A stretch of DNA of 64,000 bases from Desulfovibrio cuneatus DSM 11391. GTDB lineage: Bacteria; Desulfobacterota; Desulfovibrionia; Desulfovibrionales; Desulfovibrionaceae. The stretch covers positions 34,070 through 98,069 of the forward strand of contig NZ_AUCY01000017.1 of the NCBI RefSeq assembly GCF_000430005.1, given 5' to 3'. Positions 56,302-64,000 of this stretch are shown here, piece after piece (positions within the stretch are counted from its first letter, which is position 1; each line of letters begins with the position of its first letter). The notes beneath the pieces were generated by a model, which was given only the letters and a program-made list of their open reading frames with translations, was not told where the DNA came from and searched no databases. The translations under genes were made by a program, and so were the position numbers.

Positions 56302-57153
56302 ATGGATCACTCACAAGAGCCACCTGTCCTGTTTACCATTATTGCCGCTACCTACAATGCGGCCACCTGCTTGCCCCAGTTACTGGACTGCCTCGCCAGC
56401 CAAACCTGCAAAGACTTTGAGCTTGTGGTGCAAGACGGTGCCTCAAAAGATGCTACCGCAGCCGTTGTTGCCCAGTACAAGGACAAACTTCCTGCAATTT
56501 CTTTTGTGAGTGAGCCAGACACAGGCATTTATGATGCCTGGAACAAAGCACTGAAACGTGCACGCGGAGAGTGGGTGCTATTCTTGGGAGCCGACGACAA
56601 GCTGGCGGAAAGCACCACACTGCAACACGTGAAGAATGCCCTGCAACAGGCACAGCCTGCCATTAATTTTGCCGCGGGTGCCATGAAAATGCTGGATGCA
56701 TCCGGCATGTGCCACCTGCACTCTGTTCCTAATGTGCACGCCAACCCGGAGCGATTGGAATATATAATGCCTGCGGCTTTTTCTTCTTTGTTCCAGCGAA
56801 GGAGAATTTTTGCAGGCCAGGGGTTCAACCCCAACTACCGTATTGCTGCCGACTACGATTGGCTTTGCCGTGTGTGGAAGAATGATGAGGCTATTGACCT
56901 GGACATTCTGGTAACAATCATGAATGAAGGGGGAGTTTCTTCACTCCCACAAAACCGGCTGCGTGTTGAACTTGAATGTGCCCGTGTTTCAAGCTCCTAT
57001 TTTCCGCATGTCTGGAAAAAAGAACGAATCATGAAGCTGGGTAAAGCCGCACTTGTTTCCACCTGCTTTACTGTTTTTTCCTCACGTGTGGCGGCAAAAT
57101 TGCTTGACTCCATACGCAAGCTGCGCGGGTTGCCCCCGGTGTGGTTTAGGTAG
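56302..57153 (+). CDS. GT2 glycosyltransferase (WcaA-like)
   Basis: GT-A transferase with FTIIAATYNAA (11-21), QDGASKDAT (44-52), EPDTGIYDAWNKAL (71-84) and the acidic GADD (96-99). The pattern DTGIYDAxNK is common in colanic-acid-type GT2 enzymes. The frame is open from 56128; the ATG at 56302 is chosen because the catalytic domain starts directly after it, with 56245 as an alternative. 283 residues. Confidence 0.8.
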   Translation: MDHSQEPPVLFTIIAATYNAATCLPQLLDCLASQTCKDFELVVQDGASKDATAAVVAQYKDKLPAISFVSEPDTGIYDAWNKALKRARGEWVLFLGADDKLAESTTLQHVKNALQQAQPAINFAAGAMKMLDASGMCHLHSVPNVHANPERLEYIMPAAFSSLFQRRRIFAGQGFNPNYRIAADYDWLCRVWKNDEAIDLDILVTIMNEGGVSSLPQNRLRVELECARVSSSYFPHVWKKERIMKLGKAALVSTCFTVFSSRVAAKLLDSIRKLRGLPPVWFR

Positions 57154-57159
57154 TCAGAA

Positions 57160-58119
57160 ATGGACAACTGTATAATGCAGGCAAAGGCGACTACAGGACA
57201 TAAAGGCACGTTTGTAAATTCCATGGAAAAGATGAACCAAACTCTTTGTTCAGAACGCTCCGTGCATCAATGCACCCCACAGCCGCCTCAGCAAGCGGCA
57301 GTAGTTGTTATACTCTATACGCCAACTCCAAGTCTCATGGAGCTAGCTTCTTTTAGACAGTGCATTACCGTGTTGAAGAGGCAACCCCTGGTTATTGCTT
57401 GCCCTCTTTCCTTGAATACCGCATGTTATGAGCGGGTTTTAGAAGAGGCAGGAGCATCAGCAGCGATTGAGCGATTTAATGACAAATGCTTTACAAGTGT
57501 CGCTTCGTACAATAATCTTATGAAATCATTATTCTTTTATGAGAGATTCAGCCGATTCACGTATATACTTATTTACCAGCTTGATGCATGGGTTTTTCGG
57601 GATGAGCTCAATCAATGGTGCGAAAAAGGCTATGAGTATATTGGGGCTCCTTGGTACACAAGCACCGGCAAAGTGAAGCAAGTCTGTGGCAATGGCGGTT
57701 TTTCCCTGCGTAAGGTTGCTACATTTATCAAAGTCCTTTCTGGAGAACTACAACAAGAATGCCAGTGGAACTATAGCTACATAGCACGAGAGTTACAGAA
57801 CATTCCCATTACACAAGCACCCTTTGAATGGCTCCGTGAACTCTTAGTTTTTTGTCGATGCCGCATATCTTTGGCAAATGGAATTTATCGGGCAAACAAT
57901 AATGAAGACTACCTGTTTGCCAAGGTGTTATCTGCCATTTACGGCATGAAAATGCCAGATATACAGGAGGCATTTGCCTTTTCTTTTGAGCAGCACCCAG
58001 AAGATGCCTTTAGGCGAACGGCAGGCCAGCTACCCTTTGGTTGCCATGCTTTTGAAAAAAACAACCCCGAATTTTGGTCGCAATGGATACCTGCCCTGAA
58101 ACAACTAGTTCTAGGCTGA
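57160..58119 (+). CDS. DUF5672-like protein, probable glycosyltransferase
   Basis: Resembles the DUF5672 family found in glycan loci: YQLDAWVF (139-146, holding the acidic residue), GYEYIGAPWY (157-166), GNGGFSLRK (177-185), NNEDYLF, and FGCHAFEK near the end. 319 residues from the first ATG, which has no clear ribosome-binding site; starts at 57223 or 57232 are possible, as the first 45 residues look unstructured. AT-richer than the dcw region. Function unproven; a GT-A transferase is likely. Confidence 0.7.
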   Translation: MDNCIMQAKATTGHKGTFVNSMEKMNQTLCSERSVHQCTPQPPQQAAVVVILYTPTPSLMELASFRQCITVLKRQPLVIACPLSLNTACYERVLEEAGASAAIERFNDKCFTSVASYNNLMKSLFFYERFSRFTYILIYQLDAWVFRDELNQWCEKGYEYIGAPWYTSTGKVKQVCGNGGFSLRKVATFIKVLSGELQQECQWNYSYIARELQNIPITQAPFEWLRELLVFCRCRISLANGIYRANNNEDYLFAKVLSAIYGMKMPDIQEAFAFSFEQHPEDAFRRTAGQLPFGCHAFEKNNPEFWSQWIPALKQLVLG

Positions 58120-58125
58120 CACTCT

Positions 58126-58956
58126 ATGAAAATTTACGCCATTAATTACGCAACGGATAATTTTACGCTTCATCAAACCGTGAATGCATTTACCGCAAAG
58201 CATATTGGCAAGGCTGATACAGTTATTTCTTATGGCCCACAGGACCTGGATACTCAGTTTCAAAATACACATGCCGAAATTCTGAGCAATAAGCGCGGAG
58301 CAGGTCTGTGGCTGTGGAAGCCGTATGTTTGTCTGAAAACTTTAGAGGAAATGGCTGAAGGTGACTATCTCTTTTATTGTGACGCAGGGGCATACTATGT
58401 TTCCAGCATTCGCCCGCTTGTAACCCTGCTGGAAAGTCTCAGCACGTTTTTATTGCCATTTACCGTTTGTTCTCCCGAAAGTATGTTTACCAAAAGAGAG
58501 TTGTTCACCATGATGGGAGTGGATGAAAGCATTCATGCCTGCACCCATCAAGTACTTGCTGGCTACTTTCTTGTCAAAAATTGCCCGGAGGCGCGTTCTT
58601 TTTTTCAAGAATACCTGACGGTTGCCTGCATGCCAGGAGCATTGGACGAATCAACATGGCAGCAACAACGTGAAGATTTCAGGCATCATAGGCACGACCA
58701 GTCTATATTTAGCTTGTTGTGCAAAAAAAAAGCAATATTAAGCTACAGGGACCCCTCCGAATGGGGGGAGGGCGGACTTTCTATTTTCAGGGGCACACCC
58801 TTGGCAAATACACGAGATGTTGCTGTGTATAACAATGTCCTTAACTCCCCGTATCCACGTATTGTTGAGTTGTGCAGAACAGGTAACCCCTTTGTGCACC
58901 GCATTAAACTTTGGGCAGATAAAAACCTTAAAAAGAAGAGTCTCTTTTCAGAATAA
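58126..58956 (+). CDS. Putative glycosyltransferase of unclassified type
   Basis: 276 residues with a recurring motif of small surface-glycan transferases: KRGAGLWLWKPYVCLKTLEE (56-75) followed by GDYLFYCDAGAYY (79-91), where Asp86 of YCDAG may bind metal. A RHDQSIFSLL segment lies near the end. The start is 7 bases after the DUF5672-like gene. No named family was recognised with certainty. AT-rich composition suggests transfer together with its neighbour. Confidence 0.6.
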   Translation: MKIYAINYATDNFTLHQTVNAFTAKHIGKADTVISYGPQDLDTQFQNTHAEILSNKRGAGLWLWKPYVCLKTLEEMAEGDYLFYCDAGAYYVSSIRPLVTLLESLSTFLLPFTVCSPESMFTKRELFTMMGVDESIHACTHQVLAGYFLVKNCPEARSFFQEYLTVACMPGALDESTWQQQREDFRHHRHDQSIFSLLCKKKAILSYRDPSEWGEGGLSIFRGTPLANTRDVAVYNNVLNSPYPRIVELCRTGNPFVHRIKLWADKNLKKKSLFSE

Positions 58957-58999
58957 AGACTATTGCACAATAGTCTTAAAGCGACTTCCCGCGGGGAAG
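58956..58999. terminator. Hairpins between convergent genes
   Basis: Two adjacent inverted repeats: AAGACTATT/AATAGTCTT (58956-58964, 58969-58977; loop of 4) overlapping the end of the preceding gene, and CTTCCC/GGGAAG (58985-58990, 58994-58999; loop of 3). Read on the minus strand, the AT-rich one is followed by TTATTC. They lie between convergent genes and could block transcription both ways, but T-runs are poor. Confidence 0.35.
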
Positions 59000-59065
59000 A
59001 AGAATGCGAGCATTATCTTTAGAGCACAGATAAGGGTACAACATATTCATTGCAAATAGTCTTGA

Positions 59066-60082
59066 TTAGCGAATACGCCATTTTTCCTGAACAAGGCGTT
59101 TGAACAGCCGCAACCCCTCTTTTGGGGAACAAAGCACCGTAAAAACGGTCTGCATCATCTTGCGGTAGGCAAACGCAATGTACGCTATTTTATTGGCAAA
59201 CAAGAGCTTTCCCAACGCATAGGGGGAAGTTTTCAGCTCGTCGTAAAAAGCCATGAGTTCTTTGGGGGCCAGCAGGTACCAGCGCATAACAGCCCATACT
59301 TCCTGCCGCAGTATGGGCAAGGATTGAGCCACAAAAGCGGCATCATCCTTCCACTTTTCAGCCACCATCATTCGGCTTACCACACGCGACTTTGCCCGCG
59401 TTGCCGCACTCATGGAACGCTGCAAGCTTTGCCTGTTAATACGGATAAAAACCAGAGGAACAGGAACACAGGCCACGGCCCCCAGGGCTGCAAGCCGCAC
59501 CCACATGTCTGCATCTTCCCCTCCAAAGGTAAATGCAGTATCAAACAAGCCCACAGCAATGCACATTTCACGCCGGGCCACAACGGCGGAAGCAGAACCT
59601 GTAACCGCATAGGTGCCAAGGCGAACGCTATCAAATGTGGCTTGCCCTTGTGGCAGTTGTTCTCCTCCCCCTTGCGTGGGCGCATCATGCTCATCAATAA
59701 AGTTGACACCACAATGAACAAAGGCAAGTTCCTGCGATTTTTGCAAGAGCCCCATTTGGAGTTGCAACTTTTCCGGGTGCCAAACATCATCACTGTCCAA
59801 AAAAGCCACAAATTCACCGGTGCTGGCAAGAACGCCCTTATTACGCGCGCCGCTCAGCCCAACATTTGGACCGCTTAACAGTGTAATGCGGCTATCGTGT
59901 TCTGCCATGGCTTCTACACGGGCAGGGCCACCGTCTGTGGAGCCGTCATTCACAACAATAATCCGTGCAACAGGGTATGTTTGGGCTTGGACAGAAGCAA
60001 TGGCCTTTTCAATGAACAATTCTACATTATACAGCGGAATAATTACATCAACAGTACCACTTGGGCAAAAACCAGCAGGCAT
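59066..60082 (-). CDS. GT2 glycosyltransferase, inverted in the locus
   Basis: GT-A transferase: VDVIIPLYNVELFIEKAI (11-28), VNDGSTDGG (44-52), GLSGARNKG (75-83) and LDSDDVWHPEKL (95-106), with GGEDADMWVRL later. The ATG at 60080-60082 has a GAGGG site; the frame is open further to 60193 without support. 338 residues. It is the only minus-strand gene after position 17567 and breaks the glycan operon into two parts. Confidence 0.87.
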   Translation of the reverse strand: MPAGFCPSGTVDVIIPLYNVELFIEKAIASVQAQTYPVARIIVVNDGSTDGGPARVEAMAEHDSRITLLSGPNVGLSGARNKGVLASTGEFVAFLDSDDVWHPEKLQLQMGLLQKSQELAFVHCGVNFIDEHDAPTQGGGEQLPQGQATFDSVRLGTYAVTGSASAVVARREMCIAVGLFDTAFTFGGEDADMWVRLAALGAVACVPVPLVFIRINRQSLQRSMSAATRAKSRVVSRMMVAEKWKDDAAFVAQSLPILRQEVWAVMRWYLLAPKELMAFYDELKTSPYALGKLLFANKIAYIAFAYRKMMQTVFTVLCSPKEGLRLFKRLVQEKWRIR

Positions 60083-60210
60083 AATTCCCTCGACAGGTGA
60101 TAAAGAAGTGGCTATGATTCGCTTTGAAAAATAACATCCAGCAAAACAGTTCGTATCCTTTCTTAACCTAAGCAAAATGTCAACACTCTTCATTTTTGGT
60201 AGGTATTTCT

Positions 60211-61047
60211 ATGGATTCATTGTTTATAGTTGTCAAAACGAAACTAAGAAAGGTCCTTTCTCCCTCTCAGTTTTTGTATTTTCAAAACATCTGGCATTCT
60301 CTCTGTGCAGCTTATTATCAATTTTATTTTGCCCAAAAGTATCACTATCAAAAATTTCGAATGTGGATAAAACCCTTCCAAATGGCCCCCTTCATTCCTA
60401 CCGGAAAATATCATTCACAGCGGGGGCAAGACTGGTTCCTTGATACCGTTGTTTTTCCCGGAAAACAGCATGGTTTTTTTCTTGATATTGGGGGAAACCA
60501 CCCGCTTGACATCAACAATACGCTGTTCTTTGAACGGGCAGGCTGGACTGGTTTAGCCTTTGAGCCTCAATCCGCTCTCTGTGAACTTTGGAAAACAGAA
60601 CGCACAACACCTTGTTTCCCATTCCTGCTTGGGGAAGAGGAAAAAGAAGTTTCCTTTGTCCAGGTTGTGGAAGATGACTGGCGCCATGCCCTTTCAGGGG
60701 TACAAAGCGATACGCTTTTAGCACAATTAGACAACAACTGTAAAACTGAGACCCTTGTGCTCAAACAGGTTCGCCTGGCAAACGTCCTGCAGGAACATGG
60801 CATTACCGAAGTTGACTTTATCTCTTTGGATGTAGAAGGCCATGAACTGCAAGTGCTACGGGGAATAGATTTTTCCAAGGTACACATAAAATGCATTATT
60901 CTGGAAAACGATCTCTCGAAGTACGGTGATGATGCCGTGAGAAATTTTCTGTTCAACAAAAATTTCAAACACATAGCGCGGCTTTGTGGCGATGATGTTT
61001 TCGTGCATACTTCTTTTTTACCCCAACTCCACGCAACACAAATATGA
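60211..61047 (+). CDS. FkbM-family methyltransferase
   Basis: SAM-dependent O-methyltransferase of the FkbM type: FFLDIGGNHPLDINNT (89-104), GWTGLAFEPQ (111-120) and the later FISLDVEGHELQVLRGI hallmark. The first 60 residues are hydrophobic/aromatic and basic, unlike the core domain. ATG at 60211 is preceded by GGTAGGT. Overlaps the GT10-like gene by 4 bases, so it may methylate the sugar that enzyme adds (inference). AT-rich in its first half. Confidence 0.85.
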   Translation: MDSLFIVVKTKLRKVLSPSQFLYFQNIWHSLCAAYYQFYFAQKYHYQKFRMWIKPFQMAPFIPTGKYHSQRGQDWFLDTVVFPGKQHGFFLDIGGNHPLDINNTLFFERAGWTGLAFEPQSALCELWKTERTTPCFPFLLGEEEKEVSFVQVVEDDWRHALSGVQSDTLLAQLDNNCKTETLVLKQVRLANVLQEHGITEVDFISLDVEGHELQVLRGIDFSKVHIKCIILENDLSKYGDDAVRNFLFNKNFKHIARLCGDDVFVHTSFLPQLHATQI

Positions 61048-62066
61048 ACACTCCTTCCCCCTGCCTTTTCGCAACTGTTCACGTGCCATGGCCCTGGTTC
61101 CGTCAAACAGAGGATGGTGCCGGGCGTATTGGTACACAGCAATTTTATTTGAATGAAGTACCAGAACAAGCTGAAGAACCACAGTGGCTGGCAGTGCTGG
61201 ATGAGCCCCAGGACAATTTTTGTACACGGGTCCCCAAAGAGCGCAGAATACTGTTTATTACAGAACCCCCGGCAGTGAAGGTTTACCCCCCCCGGTACCT
61301 GAACCAATTTGGCATTGTTGTTTCGGCATTCCCGCCAGCGGGCTTTAAAGGAACATGCCTTATAACAAACCCCTGCCTAAACTGGCACTACGGGCTACAA
61401 GCCCAGGCCCCTGTGGCTTCTAACAGGTTCCGTACGTTGCACGATTTTGCCCATATGCCCCCGCCTGCCAAAACAAAGTTACTCTCGGTTATTTGTTCCA
61501 CCAAAACATTTACCCCAGAGCAAATACAGCGGCAGGCTCTTGTAAAAGCGCTCAAACACCATTTTGGCGACAAGCTGGACGTTTTTGGCCGTGGAGTACG
61601 AGACATTCAGGACAAAGCTGAAGCCATTGATGACTATCAGTATCATATTGTGCTTGAAAATAATGTCATCAGTCACTTTTGGACTGAAAAACTGAGCGAC
61701 AGCCTGCTGGGGTGGAGCTTTCCCCTTTACTGCGGGGCACACAATATTACCCAGCACATTCCCCGGCAAGCCATTTGTGTACTTGATTACAACGATGTGC
61801 CCGGGACCATTGCTGCCATTGAACACGTTCTGGAAGAAAAGAGCTATGAAGCACGCCTTGAAGCCCTGACAGAAGCCAGAAACTGGATTATTGCCGCCAC
61901 CAATATCTTTCAATATACTTCCAGCCTTATTGCCCGCATGGCGCAGCACTCACAAGTGCCGTTGCTCGCGCAGCCCCAACGAATCAAAAGAACAAGCCGT
62001 TGGGAAATCGCTGTGTTCCGACGCCTGCGCAAGTATGGATTTTTTCAAGCTGGTGAAAAACAATAA
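61044..62066 (+). CDS. GT10 (alpha-1,3/4-fucosyltransferase-like) protein
   Basis: Matches the GT10 donor-binding core: YQYHIVLENN (198-207), TEKLSDSLLGWSFPLYCG (214-231) and the following AHNI, the bacterial variant of the fucosyltransferase signature (ENS...YVTEKL). N-terminal acceptor domain with FITEPPAVKVYPPRYL (71-86). 340 residues with a basic C-terminal end. GDP-L-fucose from the Gmd/Fcl pair is the natural donor. Coupled to the FkbM-type gene by ATGA. Confidence 0.87.
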   Translation: MNTPSPCLFATVHVPWPWFRQTEDGAGRIGTQQFYLNEVPEQAEEPQWLAVLDEPQDNFCTRVPKERRILFITEPPAVKVYPPRYLNQFGIVVSAFPPAGFKGTCLITNPCLNWHYGLQAQAPVASNRFRTLHDFAHMPPPAKTKLLSVICSTKTFTPEQIQRQALVKALKHHFGDKLDVFGRGVRDIQDKAEAIDDYQYHIVLENNVISHFWTEKLSDSLLGWSFPLYCGAHNITQHIPRQAICVLDYNDVPGTIAAIEHVLEEKSYEARLEALTEARNWIIAATNIFQYTSSLIARMAQHSQVPLLAQPQRIKRTSRWEIAVFRRLRKYGFFQAGEKQ

Positions 62067-62141
62067 CACTATTCAACAAATGCCTTGTGCTGTGCTGCCA
62101 CTATTAAACAACCCTTTCCTGTGCCCAAAAGCTGCCCCAAA

Positions 62142-63911
62142 ATGAACCAGCCACTCATTTCCATTATCATGCCTGCATACAATGCGCAGTCATTTATTGC
62201 ATCCAGCATTGCCAGTGTTATTGCCCAAACGTGGCCCCACTGGGAACTGCTTATTATTGATGATGGTTCAACGGATGGCACCGCTTCCATTGCTGCTGCC
62301 TTTGCCCTTCAAGACAGCCGTATTCAGTGCCTTTCCCAGGAAAATGCCGGCGTTTCGGCAGCACGCAACTTAGGTATGCAGCATGCACAGGGACCACTGC
62401 TCTCTTTTTTGGACGCAGACGACCTTTGGGCAGCCAACACCTTGCAGCTTCTTGTGCAGCCCATGCTGCAAGACCCCTCCATTACATTTGTGCATGGCAC
62501 CATTTGCCGCTTTGATAACAAAACATTTTCCATTGCGCCAGAAGTATGGAAGAATTTTTGCAAAAGCAGCAACGCATACCACAACATGCTCATGCACCAC
62601 TATTTTTCCATTTGTTGCCTTTGCTTTCAAAAGTCATTGCTTAACCACACCCTGCAATTTAATGCCGCCGTTTCCCATGGGGAAGACAGAGACTTCTTTC
62701 TGCATATTTTGCCCGGCGTAAAAGTGCATGAGGTCAAAGAAGCCGTGGCCTATTGCAGGCTACACGCAAATAATGCCAGCCTCAACGCCGCCCAGGCAAT
62801 TACCCATGAACGGGCAGTCATGCTCAGCCACATACACCGGGCACACCTGCCAGAAGCAGTAAAGCATAAGGCTTTATCTGCACTGGAATTTCGGTGTGCT
62901 GTTCTGGCTGCATATGTGCAGCATGACCCCCTACAGGCCTTGCGCTATTATTTTGTGGCACTGCGCCAATGCTGGCACAACTGGAACCTGTACCTCCTTC
63001 CCCTGCGTAAAATCCGGTTCATGCTCTTTTCCCGGTTCTCGCAAACAAAATACATCCCACCGGAAATAATACAGTACATTCACCCGGAAAGAAGCAAGCA
63101 ACCGCTGGTTTCGTTGCTTATTGCCACCGTGGGACGCATTGACCCTTTAGTGCGCCTGCTCAAGTCGTTGCAAAACCAGACCTATACTCAATTTGAAATC
63201 CTTCTTGCAGACCAAAATCCCTCGGATTTTTTGGCGGAAGCACTGGCCCCCTTTGAGGCGACAATGCCTATAATGCGCATTTCCCTGCCTTCAACAGGGG
63301 TTTCTGCCGCACGCAACGCGTTAGTGCCACTGGCAAAAGGCGATATTATAGCCTTCCCTGATGACGACTGCTGGTATGCTCCAAAGGCACTCGCCAGTGT
63401 CGTTTCTCTGCTACAGCAGCATCAACATGCCTTGGGGCTTGTGGTGGGCTGGAATGCCCAGCCTGCCATGAAAACTAAAAGGGGAAAAACCGTTCCCTGC
63501 ATTACCAGAGAAACTGCTTTTAATCGTGGTGAAACATACACCCAGTTCTACCGTAAGGAAGCATTGGCAAATATCTGGTTTGACCCAGAACTTGGCCCTG
63601 GCACAGGCTTGCCCTATGGCTGCGGGGAAGATACGGACTTTCTTCTTCAGGTGATTGCCGCAGGTGCACCTGTTAGTCGTACCAGCGATGTGCTTGTGTA
63701 CCACCCGGAACCAAACCTTGCAGACCCTGCCCTGCCAGCCAAGGCCAAGGCCTATGCCCTGGGGCGCATGCACCTGCTGCGCAAGCACAAGTTCCCGTTG
63801 TGGTTCAAATTGGCCAACGTGCTGTACCCACTGCTGCGCCTGCCCCTGGAAGGGAAAAAGGCATGGCCATACCGTAAAGCAATGTTTATGGGAAGAATAA
63901 AAGGGTGGTAG
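62142..63911 (+). CDS. Tandem double GT2 glycosyltransferase
   Basis: 589 residues containing two GT-A domains. Domain 1 (1-about 230): LISIIMPAYNAQSF (5-18), IDDGSTDGT (39-47), NAGVSAARNLG (68-78), LDADDLW (90-96). Domain 2 (about 321-560): SLLIATVGRIDPLVRLL (324-340), STGVSAARNAL (383-393), FPDDDCWY (405-412) and YGCGEDTDFLLQ. A helical region (230-315) joins them. ATG at 62142 is the first good start after the GT10-like gene. It may add two sugars in sequence. Confidence 0.85.
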   Translation: MNQPLISIIMPAYNAQSFIASSIASVIAQTWPHWELLIIDDGSTDGTASIAAAFALQDSRIQCLSQENAGVSAARNLGMQHAQGPLLSFLDADDLWAANTLQLLVQPMLQDPSITFVHGTICRFDNKTFSIAPEVWKNFCKSSNAYHNMLMHHYFSICCLCFQKSLLNHTLQFNAAVSHGEDRDFFLHILPGVKVHEVKEAVAYCRLHANNASLNAAQAITHERAVMLSHIHRAHLPEAVKHKALSALEFRCAVLAAYVQHDPLQALRYYFVALRQCWHNWNLYLLPLRKIRFMLFSRFSQTKYIPPEIIQYIHPERSKQPLVSLLIATVGRIDPLVRLLKSLQNQTYTQFEILLADQNPSDFLAEALAPFEATMPIMRISLPSTGVSAARNALVPLAKGDIIAFPDDDCWYAPKALASVVSLLQQHQHALGLVVGWNAQPAMKTKRGKTVPCITRETAFNRGETYTQFYRKEALANIWFDPELGPGTGLPYGCGEDTDFLLQVIAAGAPVSRTSDVLVYHPEPNLADPALPAKAKAYALGRMHLLRKHKFPLWFKLANVLYPLLRLPLEGKKAWPYRKAMFMGRIKGW

Positions 63912-64000
63912 TGTCCAGAATTTTTCGCACATTTTGTAGCAGCCATGTGGGTTAGCTTTGGTGGCTTATACCGAAATCTCTTGTTTCATATTCATGTATC

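Noticed and set aside
33687..63911. Flagellin glycosylation island
   Set aside because: A complete pseudaminic acid pathway can serve flagella, but no flagellin, Maf-type transferase or other flagellar gene is in the window, while many chain-building transferases are.

Overview
The window reads as chromosomal DNA of a sulfate-reducing bacterium, most likely a member of the Desulfovibrionaceae (inference). The grounds are a division and cell-wall (dcw) cluster in the order mraZ-rsmH-ftsL-ftsI-murE-murF-mraY-murD-ftsW-murG-murC-murB-ftsQ-ftsA-ftsZ with no ddl, an Rnf operon headed by a multihaem cytochrome c, and MurE with a meso-DAP specificity motif. No rRNA, tRNA, CRISPR array, prophage or transposase gene was seen.

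Region 1 (1-17700, minus strand) is the dcw cluster. It starts at a TTGACA promoter overlapped by four TGG repeats (a MraZ operator) and runs leftwards, mostly with 1-10 base overlaps or gaps of a few bases, out of the window inside ftsZ. Two larger gaps interrupt it: murF-mraY (233 bases) and murG-murC (421 bases). It encodes the cytoplasmic Mur ligases, MraY and MurG, the FtsW/FtsI synthase pair, FtsQ/FtsL, and FtsA/FtsZ.

Region 2 (18049-25462, plus strand) is an rnf operon: hexahaem cytochrome c, rnfC, D, G, E, A, B and the flavin transferase apbE, closed by a strong intrinsic terminator. It would couple ferredoxin oxidation to ion translocation. Here RnfC lacks the visible NADH/FMN loop and RnfD lacks the usual flavinylation threonine, which together with the cytochrome suggests a cytochrome-linked rather than NAD-linked complex. 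Palindromic repeats of one family sit immediately after the stop codons of rnfE, rnfA and asnS.

Region 3 (25722-28896) holds asnS and an M18 aminopeptidase gene followed by a terminator.

Region 4 (29194-33341) is a Gtr-type glycan-decoration operon: polyprenyl-phosphate glycosyltransferase, YdjC-like deacetylase, GtrII-like membrane transferase and GtrA-like flippase.

Region 5 (33687-63911) is a large surface-glycan locus. It begins at a near-consensus promoter with GDP-L-fucose synthesis (gmd, fcl) and a PglK/MsbA-like ABC exporter. A complete CMP-pseudaminic acid pathway follows (pseB, pseC, a pseG-pseH fusion, pseI, pseF), with a PIG-L deacetylase and a formyltransferase-like gene in the middle that suggest an N-formyl or otherwise re-acylated nonulosonic acid. 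Next come aminotransferase/epimerase genes for another amino sugar, some ten glycosyltransferases (including a GT10 fucosyltransferase-like protein that could use the GDP-fucose made 27 kb upstream), and methyltransferases. One glycosyltransferase is inverted and one gene remnant is present. AT-richer patches (about 40850-43000, 48000-49050, 57160-59050 and 60100-61050) point to mosaic assembly by transfer. No initiating sugar-phosphate transferase, Wzy, ligase or flagellin gene is in view, so the final carrier (LPS, capsule or glycoprotein) is unknown. The last 89 bases hold no gene.
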